Below, piece after piece: positions 35,366 through 44,565 of a stretch of 64,000 nucleotides of DNA. The stretch spans positions 2,542,001-2,606,000 of the forward strand of contig CP067379.1 in NCBI GenBank assembly GCA_019565575.1, written 5' to 3'. The notes beneath the pieces are model-generated. The model was not told the origin of the DNA, searched no databases, and saw only the letters and a program-made list of their open reading frames with translations. Positions within the stretch are counted from its first letter, which is position 1, and every line of letters begins with the position of its first letter. The position numbers and the translations under genes are program-made. This stretch comes from Flavobacterium covae. Lineage in GTDB: Bacteria > Bacteroidota > Bacteroidia > Flavobacteriales > Flavobacteriaceae.

Positions 35366-35864
35366 TTTTTAAATATTTTTATGAATATTGTTGAATTTTA
35401 ACAAAATATACGGAAAAACCTCGTTATGAATATTTTTAAACTAATTAAATTTCACTATTCTATTTAAAGTTATTGAATCACAGTGATTTATGTGTGAGAG
35501 ATTACTTGTGGTAAAATCAAGAATATTTGTTTTTTAATGACAATAACAAAATTTGAGTTGAAATTGTAGTAGGATTGGACATCCTTAAAATGAAAACTCT
35601 AAACAGAATATAGAAGATTATCTTTTTAACTTTTATTTCTTTTAGAGTTTTTTAAACTAATGAATACGGAAATAAAAATTATAAGAAATGACATTTAATT
35701 TCTGTTTACCTATAGAAGAAATTACATTATCAACGCCGCTAACTCGTTCAAATTTCTTTAAGATACAGAATAGAGACTAGATGGGTTAGATAACAAGAAT
35801 ATGATTTTTAAGAAATTTCTTAAAAGTAATGATAGATCAATAAAGACTAAACAAACTACGTAAA
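35366..35864. other. Left border of the accessory island
   Basis: No gene. It contains the left copy of a diverged repeat (35397-35658) that recurs at 42798-43110, then about 200 nt of AT-rich DNA before the receptor gene, without a clear promoter. Confidence 0.5.
35397..35658 (+). repeat. Diverged flanking repeat, left copy
   Basis: Three blocks are shared with 42798-43110 in the same order and orientation: AATATACGGAAAAACC at the start; GGATTGGACATCCTT followed by ATGAAAACTCTAAA and AGAATATA at 35572; and CTTTTAGAGTTTT near 35640. The DNA between blocks is not conserved. AAAACTCTAAA and TTTTAGAGTTTT could pair as a long-range hairpin. Confidence 0.65.
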
Positions 35865-38272
35865 ATGCAAGAATTAAGACAAATTATTTTCTATTTATTC
35901 ATTTTAGGAATTCAATTACTATTAAAGCACAATTTACAATTACAGGAAAACTAATGAAACAGAGTAATGTACCCATAGTAATGGCAGAAGTAATTATGTC
36001 AACATTAGAAAATGAAGCCATTTCTAGTCAACTAACAAACGAGCAAGGATATTTTGAAATAAAGGTTCCAAAAAGAGCAAATTATATTATACAAATAAAG
36101 CAATTAGGAACAATTCTTATAGAAAAAAATGTTGAAATAAAAGAAAATACAAATCTAGGAATTTTACATCCCGAAAAGATAAATAAAATAGAAGAAATAA
36201 CCATAATATCTCAAAAGAAAATAATAGAACGTAAAGTAGATAGAGTAATTTTTAACGTACAAAATTCTACTAGAGCTTCAAGTGGAGATGCCTTAGATGC
36301 TTTAAAAGTAACACCAGGAATAAGAATTCAAAATGATCTAATAACCATGATAGGAAAAAGCGGAATGGGACTCATGATAGATGGTAGATTGATGTCATTA
36401 TCTGGTGACGATTTAACAAATTATCTTAAAACAATAGCAGCCGATAATATAAAATCAATAGAAGTTATTACAACACCACCGGCAAAATATAGTGCTGAAG
36501 GAAATAGCGGTTTACTTAATATTATTCTTAAAAAAGCCAAAAATGATACATGGAATACAAGTATTAGAACCAATTTAAAACAAAATACCTATTTTACAGG
36601 AGGACTAGGAGGAACATTTACTTATAAAAAGACAAAAATAGTTATGTAATAAGCACACTTTATACAAATGGTAGTTATAAAGGAACTGAAAATTCGATTA
36701 TTTATTATCCTAATCAACAATGGGAAAACAGAGGAATAGGAAAGTATTATACCAATATCTGGAGTAATCGTCTAGGATATGACTATCAGGTAAATAAAAA
36801 ATGGAATTTAGGAATACAATATGTAGGCAATATCAGTAAACCCAATATAAATGATTCAAATGAAGTAACTCTTGTAGATAATATAAGACAACAACAAACC
36901 GCTAATATTAATTCAATTGGAGAAAGTAAGCGAAAAAAAGAACTAAATACAATTAATCTTCATTCAAATATAGATTTAGATACAATAGGTAAAAAAATAA
37001 GTATTGATCTAGATTATTTGAGTTATACATCTGCTGTTAATCGTAATTTTAACACTACAACTTTTGCGCTACCACAATCAGGTTTGTCCTCAAAATTTCA
37101 AAATACTCTAAACCAAACAAGTCAAAATATTAAAAATATTTCAACTCAGGTAGACATACAACATCCATTAAAATGGATTCATTTGAATTACGGCATACGA
37201 TTATCATATTCAAAAACCAATAATGATATAGATTTATTTGATAACACTACAGGCCAACCTTTAAAAGATTCTAATCAAAGTAATAAATTTCAGTTTAAAG
37301 AAAATACACAAGCCATTTACATAAGTGGAAATAAAACTTTTGGTAATGAAAAATGGCAAACTCAATTAGGAATGCGTCTTGAAAGTACACAAACAGAAGG
37401 AAATTCACTCACTTTAAATCAAATAACAACTAAAAATTATACTCAGTTTTTCCCTACGATATATTGTATGTACAAAATAAATGATAATAAAACAATTTCA
37501 TTAAGCTATTCCAAAAGAATTTATAGACCTAGTTTTTCTAATCTAAATCCATTTAGATGGTACACCTCAAACTTTTCATATTCAGAAGGAAATCCAAATT
37601 TAAAACCCTGCATATCAAATAATCTCGAGTTTAATTTTAATTATAAAGACAATATAGGTTCTAGTTTGTTTTTTTAAAAGAAACAAATAATTTCGGACAA
37701 GTAGTAATGCTTAATGATAATGAATACTATCAAAGAATAACACAACTTAACTATTTTGACAATTATAGCATCGGATTAAATCAAATGCTAAATTATACGA
37801 AGAAAAAATGGTGGGAAAATCAAAATACCTTATATATTTATTTTCAACACTCCGATTCTAGAATTTATCCTCTGACACCTAAAACCAATGAAGGTTTGGG
37901 CGCGCAAATAAATACAAGTAATAATTTTATTTTAAAAAAGATAAAACCCTTTCAGCAGGTTTTGATGTTAGCTATATCTTCCCTAATAGATCAGGTGATC
38001 TAGTTTATAACTATGAAAGAACATTGATAAGTCTTTATGGAAGAGCTTCGTTTTTTGAAAAAAAAATGCAAGCAATTATAACAATTGAAAATCTTTTAAA
38101 AACAAACGATTTTAACACGTTAAGTACTCGCAATATGATCGATACTAAATATAAAGGATATTATGATTCTCGTTATATAAACTTACAATTAATATACAAA
38201 TGGGGTAATAATAAAATAAGTAATAAAAATCGAAAAGTAAGCAACGAAGAAGAAAAAAACAGAACAAATTAA
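35865..38272 (+). CDS. Outer-membrane beta-barrel receptor (TonB-dependent type), four apparent frameshifts
   Basis: A protein of about 803 aa in the repaired frame. MQELRQIIFYLFILGISITI is a signal peptide leading to a carboxypeptidase-regulatory-like domain (ITGKLMKQSNVPIVMAEVI; EGYFEIKVP-like). A plug domain follows (ASSGDALDALKVTPGIRI, then KSIEVITTPPAKYSAEGNSG and LLNIILKKA), and the long barrel ends the protein. It looks like the OMP_b-brl_3 group of TonB-linked barrels. Missing single bases near 35915, 36640, 37676 and 37955 split it, and adding all four gives an exact codon number. Its place ahead of the peptide/maturase/exporter genes suggests a role in passing the peptide, or a ligand controlling it, across the outer membrane; that is inference. 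Confidence 0.8.
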
Positions 38273-38333
38273 AATATTTTAAATTTCTATAATTTGTAGT
38301 GTACAATACAGAAAATAGAATTTATAAATAACC

Positions 38334-38345
38334 ATTTGCGCAAAT
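38334..38345. promoter_or_regulatory. Perfect 12-bp palindrome before the first precursor gene
   Basis: ATTTGCGCAAAT is a perfect palindrome 61 nt upstream of the precursor start, in very AT-rich DNA. It is a candidate regulator-binding site; no regulator is identified. Confidence 0.4.
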
Positions 38346-38406
38346 TAACTGACTGCTCGGTGAAATAATAAGCAGAAACAATACAATAATTTTTATTCTA
38401 GTAAAA

Positions 38407-38631
38407 ATGAAAACAAACAAAACAGAAAAATTTGATCTATCAAAATTTGAGGCTCTTGAAATTAATGGAGAAACATTAAAAGGAGGTTTTTCTACTGCTT
38501 TAACAATTAATGCAGTAGGCGGTTTACTAAAAGAAGGTGATAACTACTATAAATGCGGTCAAACAAACAATTGTCAAAGTGGTAATTGTGTTGCAGGCTG
38601 CGGATCAGATATTAGTACAGCAGAAGTTTAG
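38407..38631 (+). CDS. Double-glycine leader Cys-rich RiPP precursor 1
   Basis: A 74-aa peptide. The leader (residues 1-27) ends LKGG at 24-27 and is followed by FSTALTIN. It has the hydrophobic/acidic pattern (FDLSKFEALEI) expected of substrates of C39-peptidase exporters. The core has four cysteines, C50, C56, C61 and C65, in TNNCQSGNCVAGC. The segment TNNCxxGNC recurs in precursor 2. A radical SAM/SPASM enzyme and a C39 exporter lie downstream, so it is probably a modified, exported peptide. The mature form and activity are unknown. Confidence 0.8.
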   Translation: MKTNKTEKFDLSKFEALEINGETLKGGFSTALTINAVGGLLKEGDNYYKCGQTNNCQSGNCVAGCGSDISTAEV

Positions 38632-38661
38632 TAATAAAATTGAGTTAGAATAATTAAAAAG

Positions 38662-38809
38662 AAGTATCCGGAAAGTTATAACATCCAATGTAATTAAATA
38701 TAGCTAGACTCTATAATCTTGTTTATAAATAAAGATAAAAATAGAAAAATGAAATTTTCATTCTATTGAATAATAAATTACATATTGATTTATACTTTTC
38801 GGATGACTT
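38662..38809. repeat. Imperfect inverted repeat between the two precursor genes
   Basis: AAGTATCCGGAAAGTTATA (38662-38680) is an imperfect inverted match to TATACTTTTCGGATGACTT (38791-38809). The pairing continues inward (CAATGTAATT opposite AATTACATATTG), with a further small hairpin in the centre. It may be a MITE-like insertion or a stem-loop that sets the expression ratio of the two peptides. Confidence 0.6.
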
Positions 38810-38832
38810 CCTTATAAGAAACGGAATAATCT

Positions 38833-39072
38833 ATGAAACTTTTAAATTTTGAAAAACTAGATGAGGTTGATAAACAAAAACTTATAGGAGGATTTTCTTC
38901 GATCTTTAGTACAGTTGATAATTTTGATTACCAAGATTCAAACCTTACTAATAATTGTCATGGAGGAAACTGTGCAGCAGCTACTTGTAAAAAACAAAAA
39001 ATAACGAAAGAAAAAGGTAAAAACGGGAATTGCGTAGGTAACTGTGTACCAGGTTGTAGTACAAAGAAATAG
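38833..39072 (+). CDS. Double-glycine leader Cys-rich RiPP precursor 2
   Basis: A 79-aa peptide. A short leader MKLLNFEKLDEVDKQKLIGG (residues 1-20) precedes FSSIF, matching the GGFS junction of precursor 1. The core has six cysteines: 42, 47 and 52 in TNNCHGGNCAAATC, and 67, 71 and 75 in GNCVGNCVPGC, joined by a Lys-rich stretch (residues 53-63). It looks as if the two motifs fused in precursor 1 were pulled apart by the linker. It is followed after about 100 nt by the maturase gene. Confidence 0.8.
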   Translation: MKLLNFEKLDEVDKQKLIGGFSSIFSTVDNFDYQDSNLTNNCHGGNCAAATCKKQKITKEKGKNGNCVGNCVPGCSTKK

Positions 39073-39175
39073 ATAAAATTTATCTATAATCATCTTTTTA
39101 TATCCTTCATGATATAAAGACAAAGTGTGTATTGTTTTTAATTTTTATAAACTAAATAATAGGCTAACATAAAAT

Positions 39176-40495
39176 ATGAAAAAATATAGTCGCTTTAATA
39201 CGATATTACCTTACAAAGGAAAATATGCGTTGTACAATTCATTAGAACAAAAATTTCTTTTTATAGAAAGAGAGTTAAAAGAAATTTTAGAAGCCTCTAT
39301 TATAGAAGGTATTAATAACTTAAAAGAAATACATCCTACTTTTTTTGATTATTTGTCCGAAAATAATTTTGTTATAGATGACAATGTAGACGAAACGGAT
39401 AAATTAAAAAAAATTAGTGAAAAAATAGACGAAAATAATTCTACTTTTTTGCTTACAGTTAATCCTACAATGAACTGTAATTTCAAATGTTGGTATTGTT
39501 ATGAAACCCATATTAAAGATTCTAAATTAGAATATTCAGTTTTAGATTCAGTGAAAAAATTTGTAACAAAAACTATTTCAAAAAACGAAATGAAATACTT
39601 TTCCTTATCATTTTTTGGAGGAGAACCCTTGTTGTATTTCAAAATGAATGTGATTCCGCTGATAGATCATGTAAGGGAAGAAAGTAACCATTACAATAAA
39701 AAATATTCAGTTAGTTTTACCACGAATGGATATTTAGTCAATGATTATTTTATTGACTATTTTAAAAAATACGATATGTACGCGAGTTTACAAATTACTC
39801 TAGATGGTTATAAAGAAGAACATGATGAAGTTAGATTTGTAAACAAAAAGAAAGGAAGCTATGATGAAATTATAGCAAATGTGAAAAAATTACTTCTAAA
39901 CGAACGATTTAATATTACTCTTCGAATCAATTACACTGATAAAAATATTCACAATTGTTTTAAAATTATTGATGATTTTGAAGAAATTCCAAAAGAAATC
40001 AGAAATAAAAAATTATTGATAGATTTTCATCGTGTATGGCAAAATGATCAGCTTGATGATAGTAATAAAGTTTTAATGAACAACGTCTCTATTATCGAGT
40101 CTAAAGGTTTTAGAACAAATGTTATCTATTCTCCAGATAATGTAAAAGCATCTTGTTATGCAGATAAAAGAAATAGTGCAACTATAAATTATAATGGAGA
40201 TTTATTCAAATGTACCGCAAGAGATTTTCTTTCTGAAAATAGAGCAGGATATATCTCACAAGAAGGAGAACTTGTATGGGAAAATGGCTATTTAGATAGA
40301 AGAATGACATCCAAATTTAAAAACAAACCCTGTCTTAATTGTAAAATTATGCCTTTATGCAATGGAGGATGTACACAGCACGCTATAGAAAATGAAGGAA
40401 AAGAATATTGTGTTTTTCATGGAGATGAATCTGAAAAAGATAAAGTTGTTTTAACCAAAATAGAGGAAATATTAAAAGAAAATGTTGCATTATAA
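39176..40495 (+). CDS. Radical SAM/SPASM peptide maturase
   Basis: A 439-aa enzyme, intact. The N-terminal ~90 residues resemble a precursor-recognition region (YSRFNTILPYKGKYALYNSL). The radical SAM cluster motif is C101-x3-C105-x2-C108 in NPTMNCNFKCWYCYETH, then FSLSFFGGEPLLYF and FTTNGYLV. The C-terminal SPASM domain binds extra iron-sulfur clusters (PCLNCKIMPLCNGGCTQHA, then YCVFHG). Enzymes of this class form thioether or other carbon-linked crosslinks in Cys-rich peptides. The two upstream peptides are the obvious substrates, though the chemistry is not readable. Its stop overlaps the exporter start by 14 nt. Confidence 0.88.
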   Translation: MKKYSRFNTILPYKGKYALYNSLEQKFLFIERELKEILEASIIEGINNLKEIHPTFFDYLSENNFVIDDNVDETDKLKKISEKIDENNSTFLLTVNPTMNCNFKCWYCYETHIKDSKLEYSVLDSVKKFVTKTISKNEMKYFSLSFFGGEPLLYFKMNVIPLIDHVREESNHYNKKYSVSFTTNGYLVNDYFIDYFKKYDMYASLQITLDGYKEEHDEVRFVNKKKGSYDEIIANVKKLLLNERFNITLRINYTDKNIHNCFKIIDDFEEIPKEIRNKKLLIDFHRVWQNDQLDDSNKVLMNNVSIIESKGFRTNVIYSPDNVKASCYADKRNSATINYNGDLFKCTARDFLSENRAGYISQEGELVWENGYLDRRMTSKFKNKPCLNCKIMPLCNGGCTQHAIENEGKEYCVFHGDESEKDKVVLTKIEEILKENVAL

Positions 40496-42697
40496 TAAAT
40501 CAAAAGTAACTTTTTACAATCAACTTGAAAGTACAGATTGTGGTGCGGCATGTTTAGCTATGATTATCAGTTATTATGGTAAAAAAATTGCATTATCACA
40601 GGTAAAGAAACAATTTGATTTTACTCGAATAGGAGTTTCTATTCAAGATATTACAAAAGTAGCATCAAAAATAGGATTGCAAACCACTCCCTTAAAATTA
40701 ACACAAGAGCAACTAGAAGAAATTCCTTTACCTTCAATTTTATTTTGGAAACAAGACCATTTTGTAGTACTCGAAAAAATTACATATAAAAACAAAAAAA
40801 TAAATACCATATACTTGATCCAGCTTATGGTAAAATTATTTTAGAAAAGGACATCTTTATAAAAGAATGGCAAGGAAATAATGAAAAGGGAGTAGGGATT
40901 GTATTTCAAGAAACAGAAGAGTTTAAAAACTTTAAATGGCAAGAAGAAAGTAAAAAAGCAATACTAAAATCGCCCTCATTTATCACCGCTTTTTCATTTT
41001 TAAAAATTAATAAATGGAAATACCTGAGTTCAATTATATTACTAATCATTAGTTTGATAACTTCTTTTTATATTCCATTTACTTTTCAAAAAATTATTGA
41101 TTCAGGGATAATATTAAAAAATATTCATATAGTTTATTATTTTTTAGCAGCACAAATAGTACTTTTTATATCTAGTTTTATATCTGATTTTTTAAGCACT
41201 CTGTTACTAACAAAAATTAATTACCATTTGAGTATCTTGTTAAAAGAAAATTTACTACTCAAATTAATGCGTCTACCCATTCGTTTTTTTGATACTCGAC
41301 TTAATACAGAAACTTTACAACGAATTCAAGATCAAAAAAAAATACAAAATTTTATTACTTGGAAAGGGATTGATTTTAGTTTGAGTGTATTTAATATACT
41401 TATTTTTAGTGCTTTACTATGTTATTTTAATCTTGTTATTTTCAGTGTTTATATAACCTTATCAATATTTTCAATAATTTGGGTATCCTTTTTTTTACGA
41501 AAAAGAGCAATGTTAGAGTATGCTATGTTTTTAAGTCAATCTGAAAACAGTAATGGAGTTTATGAATTTATAATGAATATGCCAGAAATAAAAATAAACC
41601 ATGCTCAATATAAAACAGTAAATAAAATATTAAATATTCAGAAAAAAATAAATAAACTAGAACTCCGCAATTTATTTTTAAATATGTATCAAAATATAGG
41701 AGTCGAGTTCTTAAGTAAGTTTAAAGAAATTACAGCCATAGCCATTTGTGCTTATTTTATTATAAAAGGAGAAATGACATTAGGAACATTATTGAGCATT
41801 TCATACGTCATAGGTCAGTTAACAAACCCTATTCAAAATTTAGTCACATTTATTAGAGACACCCAAGATGCCACAATAGCTAATAAACGAATAAATGAAA
41901 TTTATGATACTGAAGAAGAAGATAATCATACAAAAATAGATATAGAAAAAAATACTTTTAATGTTATAGATATAAAAGAAGTTTCTTTTAAATATCCAGG
42001 AAATTTTAATCCATTTGTTTTAGAAAATATATCTTTTTCAATTCCTAAAAATAGTATTACTGCAATCGTAGGAGCAAGTGGTAGTGGAAAAACATCTCTT
42101 TTAAAATTATTACTTTCTTATTACTCTTCAACAAAAGGTAAAATTCAGTTGGACTCATTTAATTTACAGGAAGTTTCTTCTAATTTATGGAGAAAAAAAT
42201 GCGGTATTGTTTTACAAGATGGAAAAATATTTAGTGGAACAATAGCAGAAAATATTGCAATAGCAGATGAAAAAATAGATGAAGAAAAATTAATAGAAGC
42301 AGCTAAAATAGCCAATATATTAGAGTTGATAAAAGTATTACCTATGGGATTTAATACAAAAGTAGGAAATTCTGGAATCGAATTAAGTGGAGGGCAAAAG
42401 CAACGAATTTTAATTGCTCGAGCTATTTATAAAAATCCCGAATTTATTTTTTTTGACGAAGCAACTTCAGCATTAGATGCAGAAAATGAAAAAATAATTC
42501 ATAATAATTTACAAGAATTTTTTAGAGGAAGAACAGTTGTTATTATTGCGCATCGTTTGTCAACTGTTAAAAATGCAAATCAAATTATAGTATTAAAACA
42601 AGGAAAAATAGTAGAAAAAGGAAATCATCAAGAACTTGTTGATAAAAAAGGCGATTATTTTAATTTAATTAAAAATCAATTGGAGTTAGGAAATTGA
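40482..42697 (+). CDS. C39-peptidase-containing ABC exporter (apparent frameshift)
   Basis: About 738 aa in the repaired frame. Residues 1-130 are a C39 peptidase: catalytic C20 in ESTDCGAACLAMIISYYG, the histidine in QDHFVVLEK and the Asp in YHILDPAYGK, the last read only after adding one A near 40797. A six-helix membrane domain follows. The ATPase has Walker A GASGSGKTSLLKL, signature LSGGQKQRILIARA and Walker B FIFFDEATSALDA. Such proteins cleave double-glycine leaders and export the peptide across the inner membrane. No HlyD-type adaptor gene follows, which is unusual. Confidence 0.92.
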
Positions 42698-43285
42698 TAA
42701 ACTAAAGGAAAATAATATACTAAAAAAAATGATAGTTTAAATAATATTTAAAAAGAAGCTCTATATTGATGTAAAAAATAAATAAAACTTAAAATAGTTT
42801 TAACATAATATACGGAAAAACCATAATTAAATTAATTTTAAACAAACTAAATTGCGCCCCGTAAAACTTCTTGATTATCGGTTATTAAAGGGAAAATTAT
42901 CATGCTAATAGAGAAGAGTTGTTCCTTTGTTAAACTTTATAAACAAAAAAACAGCAATTTACAGTAAGAATTATAAAAGGGATTGGACATCCTTGAATGA
43001 AAACTCTAAAAAGAATATAAAGATAGAATAAGCATAATGCCTTTGGTGTTTAAAAAGTGATAAAAAAGAGCTTATTTTTAATCTTTGTATCTTTTAGAGT
43101 TTTTAAAACTGAAAAATTAGAATATTTGAAAATAAACATAGTCTAGTGTAAATTTTATATATAAAATTTTAATAATTAGATCTTTAAGAATATAAATAAT
43201 CTATATAAAATAGAGTAAAAAATATCTGTTTTTGATGATCTTTCTTATGAAAATGTTTTATGACTTAAGATATTCATATACTTAT
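42698..43285. other. Right border of the accessory island
   Basis: No convincing gene. It contains the right copy of the flanking repeat (42798-43110). The rest is AT-rich and featureless. Confidence 0.5.
42798..43110 (+). repeat. Diverged flanking repeat, right copy
   Basis: AATATACGGAAAAACC near 42807, GGATTGGACATCCTTGAATG at 42980 followed by AAAACTCTAAA and AGAATATA, and CTTTTAGAGTTTT at 43091 match the copy at 35397-35658 in order and orientation. Confidence 0.65.
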
Positions 43286-43467
43286 ATGAAAAAAAAATTA
43301 TTTTAATATTAATATCTCCTTACCTATGTAGAGGTTTTATATTTCGTTTTTCTGATAATAACGAATTTATGAAGTTAAAAAAAGAAAAAATATGTTTCAA
43401 TGATCCATTTTTTTCTAAAATGAAAATAGATAAAAGAGGAACAATTAAACCTCCGAGAATTAATTAA
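43286..43467 (+). CDS. Small hypothetical protein (apparent frameshift)
   Basis: A possible 60-aa peptide starting MKKKLILILISPYL if one base is added near 43300. It continues CRGFIFRFSDNNEFMKLK and ends KRGTIKPPRIN, two bases before the next start codon. The N-terminus is hydrophobic, like a short signal or membrane anchor. The tight spacing with the next gene is the main support. No family recognised. Confidence 0.4.
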
Positions 43468-43469
43468 TA

Positions 43470-43910
43470 ATGTATAGAACTTTAGGGTCAATATTTATTA
43501 TAGTATCCGCATTAATATCTTATTTAGATAAATATGTGATGGTTTATAATATTAATTTTAATGATAATTGTGGTTATAATAACTCAGCCGATTTGGTTTG
43601 GGCAACATCCATTATAATAGCTCCACTTTTACTAATTGTAGGAGCTAACATGAAACCGTATAAAATAAGTTATATTTTTCCTGTTTATACTTATGCAACG
43701 TATTTATTTTGGGTGTTTAAAGAAGATAAAACAGACTATGGATGGTCTAAAATTTATGCCATTTTTATAACTCTTTTATTTATTGTTTTTATGATAGGAA
43801 TTTCTAAAATAAAGGAAAAAGAGAGAGTAGAAAAAGAAAAAATTAAGAAAAAAATTATATTTCTTGAAAAAATGTTAGACTTGTCTTATATAGTAATAAA
43901 TAAATATTAG
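43470..43910 (+). CDS. Hypothetical membrane protein
   Basis: A 146-aa protein with four hydrophobic segments (LGSIFIIVSALISYL, VWATSIIIAPLLLIVGA, SYIFPVYTYATYLFWV, IYAIFITLLFIVFMIGI) and a Lys/Glu-rich helical tail (residues 113-135). It follows the small open frame by 2 nt and precedes the next one by 3 nt, so the three look like one transcript. I do not recognise the family. Confidence 0.55.
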   Translation: MYRTLGSIFIIVSALISYLDKYVMVYNINFNDNCGYNNSADLVWATSIIIAPLLLIVGANMKPYKISYIFPVYTYATYLFWVFKEDKTDYGWSKIYAIFITLLFIVFMIGISKIKEKERVEKEKIKKKIIFLEKMLDLSYIVINKY

Positions 43911-43913
43911 CCT

Positions 43914-44144
43914 ATGAGTAAATATGATGAGTTAATACGTCTTTCAAAGTTAGCCAATGAGTCGTATGATAATAATGAAATTGACGAAGAAACCGTTAAA
44001 AAGATATTTTCTCAATGTTTGAAAGAATATAGAAGAATACAAGCAGAAGAAAATTCAAAAATAAAAAAGATTGTATTGGTATGTTTTTTAAAAAGCCTCT
44101 ATAATAGAGACTTTTTTGTTTTCTTTTTCATTTTACTTAGTTGA
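43914..44144 (+). CDS. Small hypothetical protein with suspicious 3' end
   Basis: The first ~50 residues (MSKYDELIRLSKLANESYDN, then EETVKKIFSQCLKEYRRIQA) look like a real small helical protein. The last 20 residues (FLKSLYNRDFF...) are encoded by a terminator-like hairpin at 44091, which suggests the true stop is earlier and the frame has a one-base error near 44068. Unknown function, last of a three-gene cluster. Confidence 0.45.
   Translation: MSKYDELIRLSKLANESYDNNEIDEETVKKIFSQCLKEYRRIQAEENSKIKKIVLVCFLKSLYNRDFFVFFFILLS
44091..44118 (+). terminator. Terminator-like hairpin
   Basis: AAAAAG-CCTCTAT and ATAGAG-ACTTTTTT pair with one mismatch and a one-base loop, followed by T-rich DNA. It would end the small-gene cluster on the plus strand. 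Confidence 0.6.
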
Positions 44145-44149
44145 CTTAT

Positions 44150-44565
44150 TAATTCCTTTTCTTTAAAAGTTTCATACAAATAATCTACTTTATTATCAAT
44201 TGTTTTAACTAAGTTGTCATATTCTTTACTAGCGTGTTTATCTTTATAAAAAGAAACTTGTTCTCTTAAAAAATCATTTTGTTCTTTAAGAAAAACAATT
44301 GTGTCATTTGCGGTTTTTAATTCCGTTTTTAAAAAATTTATCTCAATTGATTCCTTGTGTTCATAACTTACTTTAGAATTTTCATCTAAATAATTTTTGT
44401 TAGCTAAATAATTATGTAAAATTTTAAGAGTAGATTCTCTTGGTTTTTTTGAAGTGCCATTTAATATTTTATTAATACCAACTTCTGTGAGTTTTGTTTC
44501 TTCAGCTATTTTATAACCAGTTAACCCTCTTTTTTAATTTCTAGAATTATAGAATTAGCATCCAT
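44150..44565 (-). CDS. XRE-like helix-turn-helix regulator with coiled-coil tail (apparent frameshift)
   Basis: In the repaired frame (one A added near 44533) it reads about 138 aa. The N-terminal helix-turn-helix is IKKRGLTGYKIAEETKLTEV followed by INKILNGTSKKPRESTL, typical of Bacteroidota phage or plasmid repressors. A coiled-coil tail follows (LKTELKTANDTIVFLKEQND). Stop at 44150; a further indel could extend the tail to about 44100. Two identical-arm palindromes lie 26 and 69 nt upstream of the start and are likely its operators (autoregulation inferred). Confidence 0.7.

Noticed and set aside
38407..40495. Lanthipeptide or grasp-with-spasm assignment for the peptide island
   Set aside because: No LanM/LanB/LanC and no ATP-grasp gene is present; only a radical SAM/SPASM enzyme is seen.
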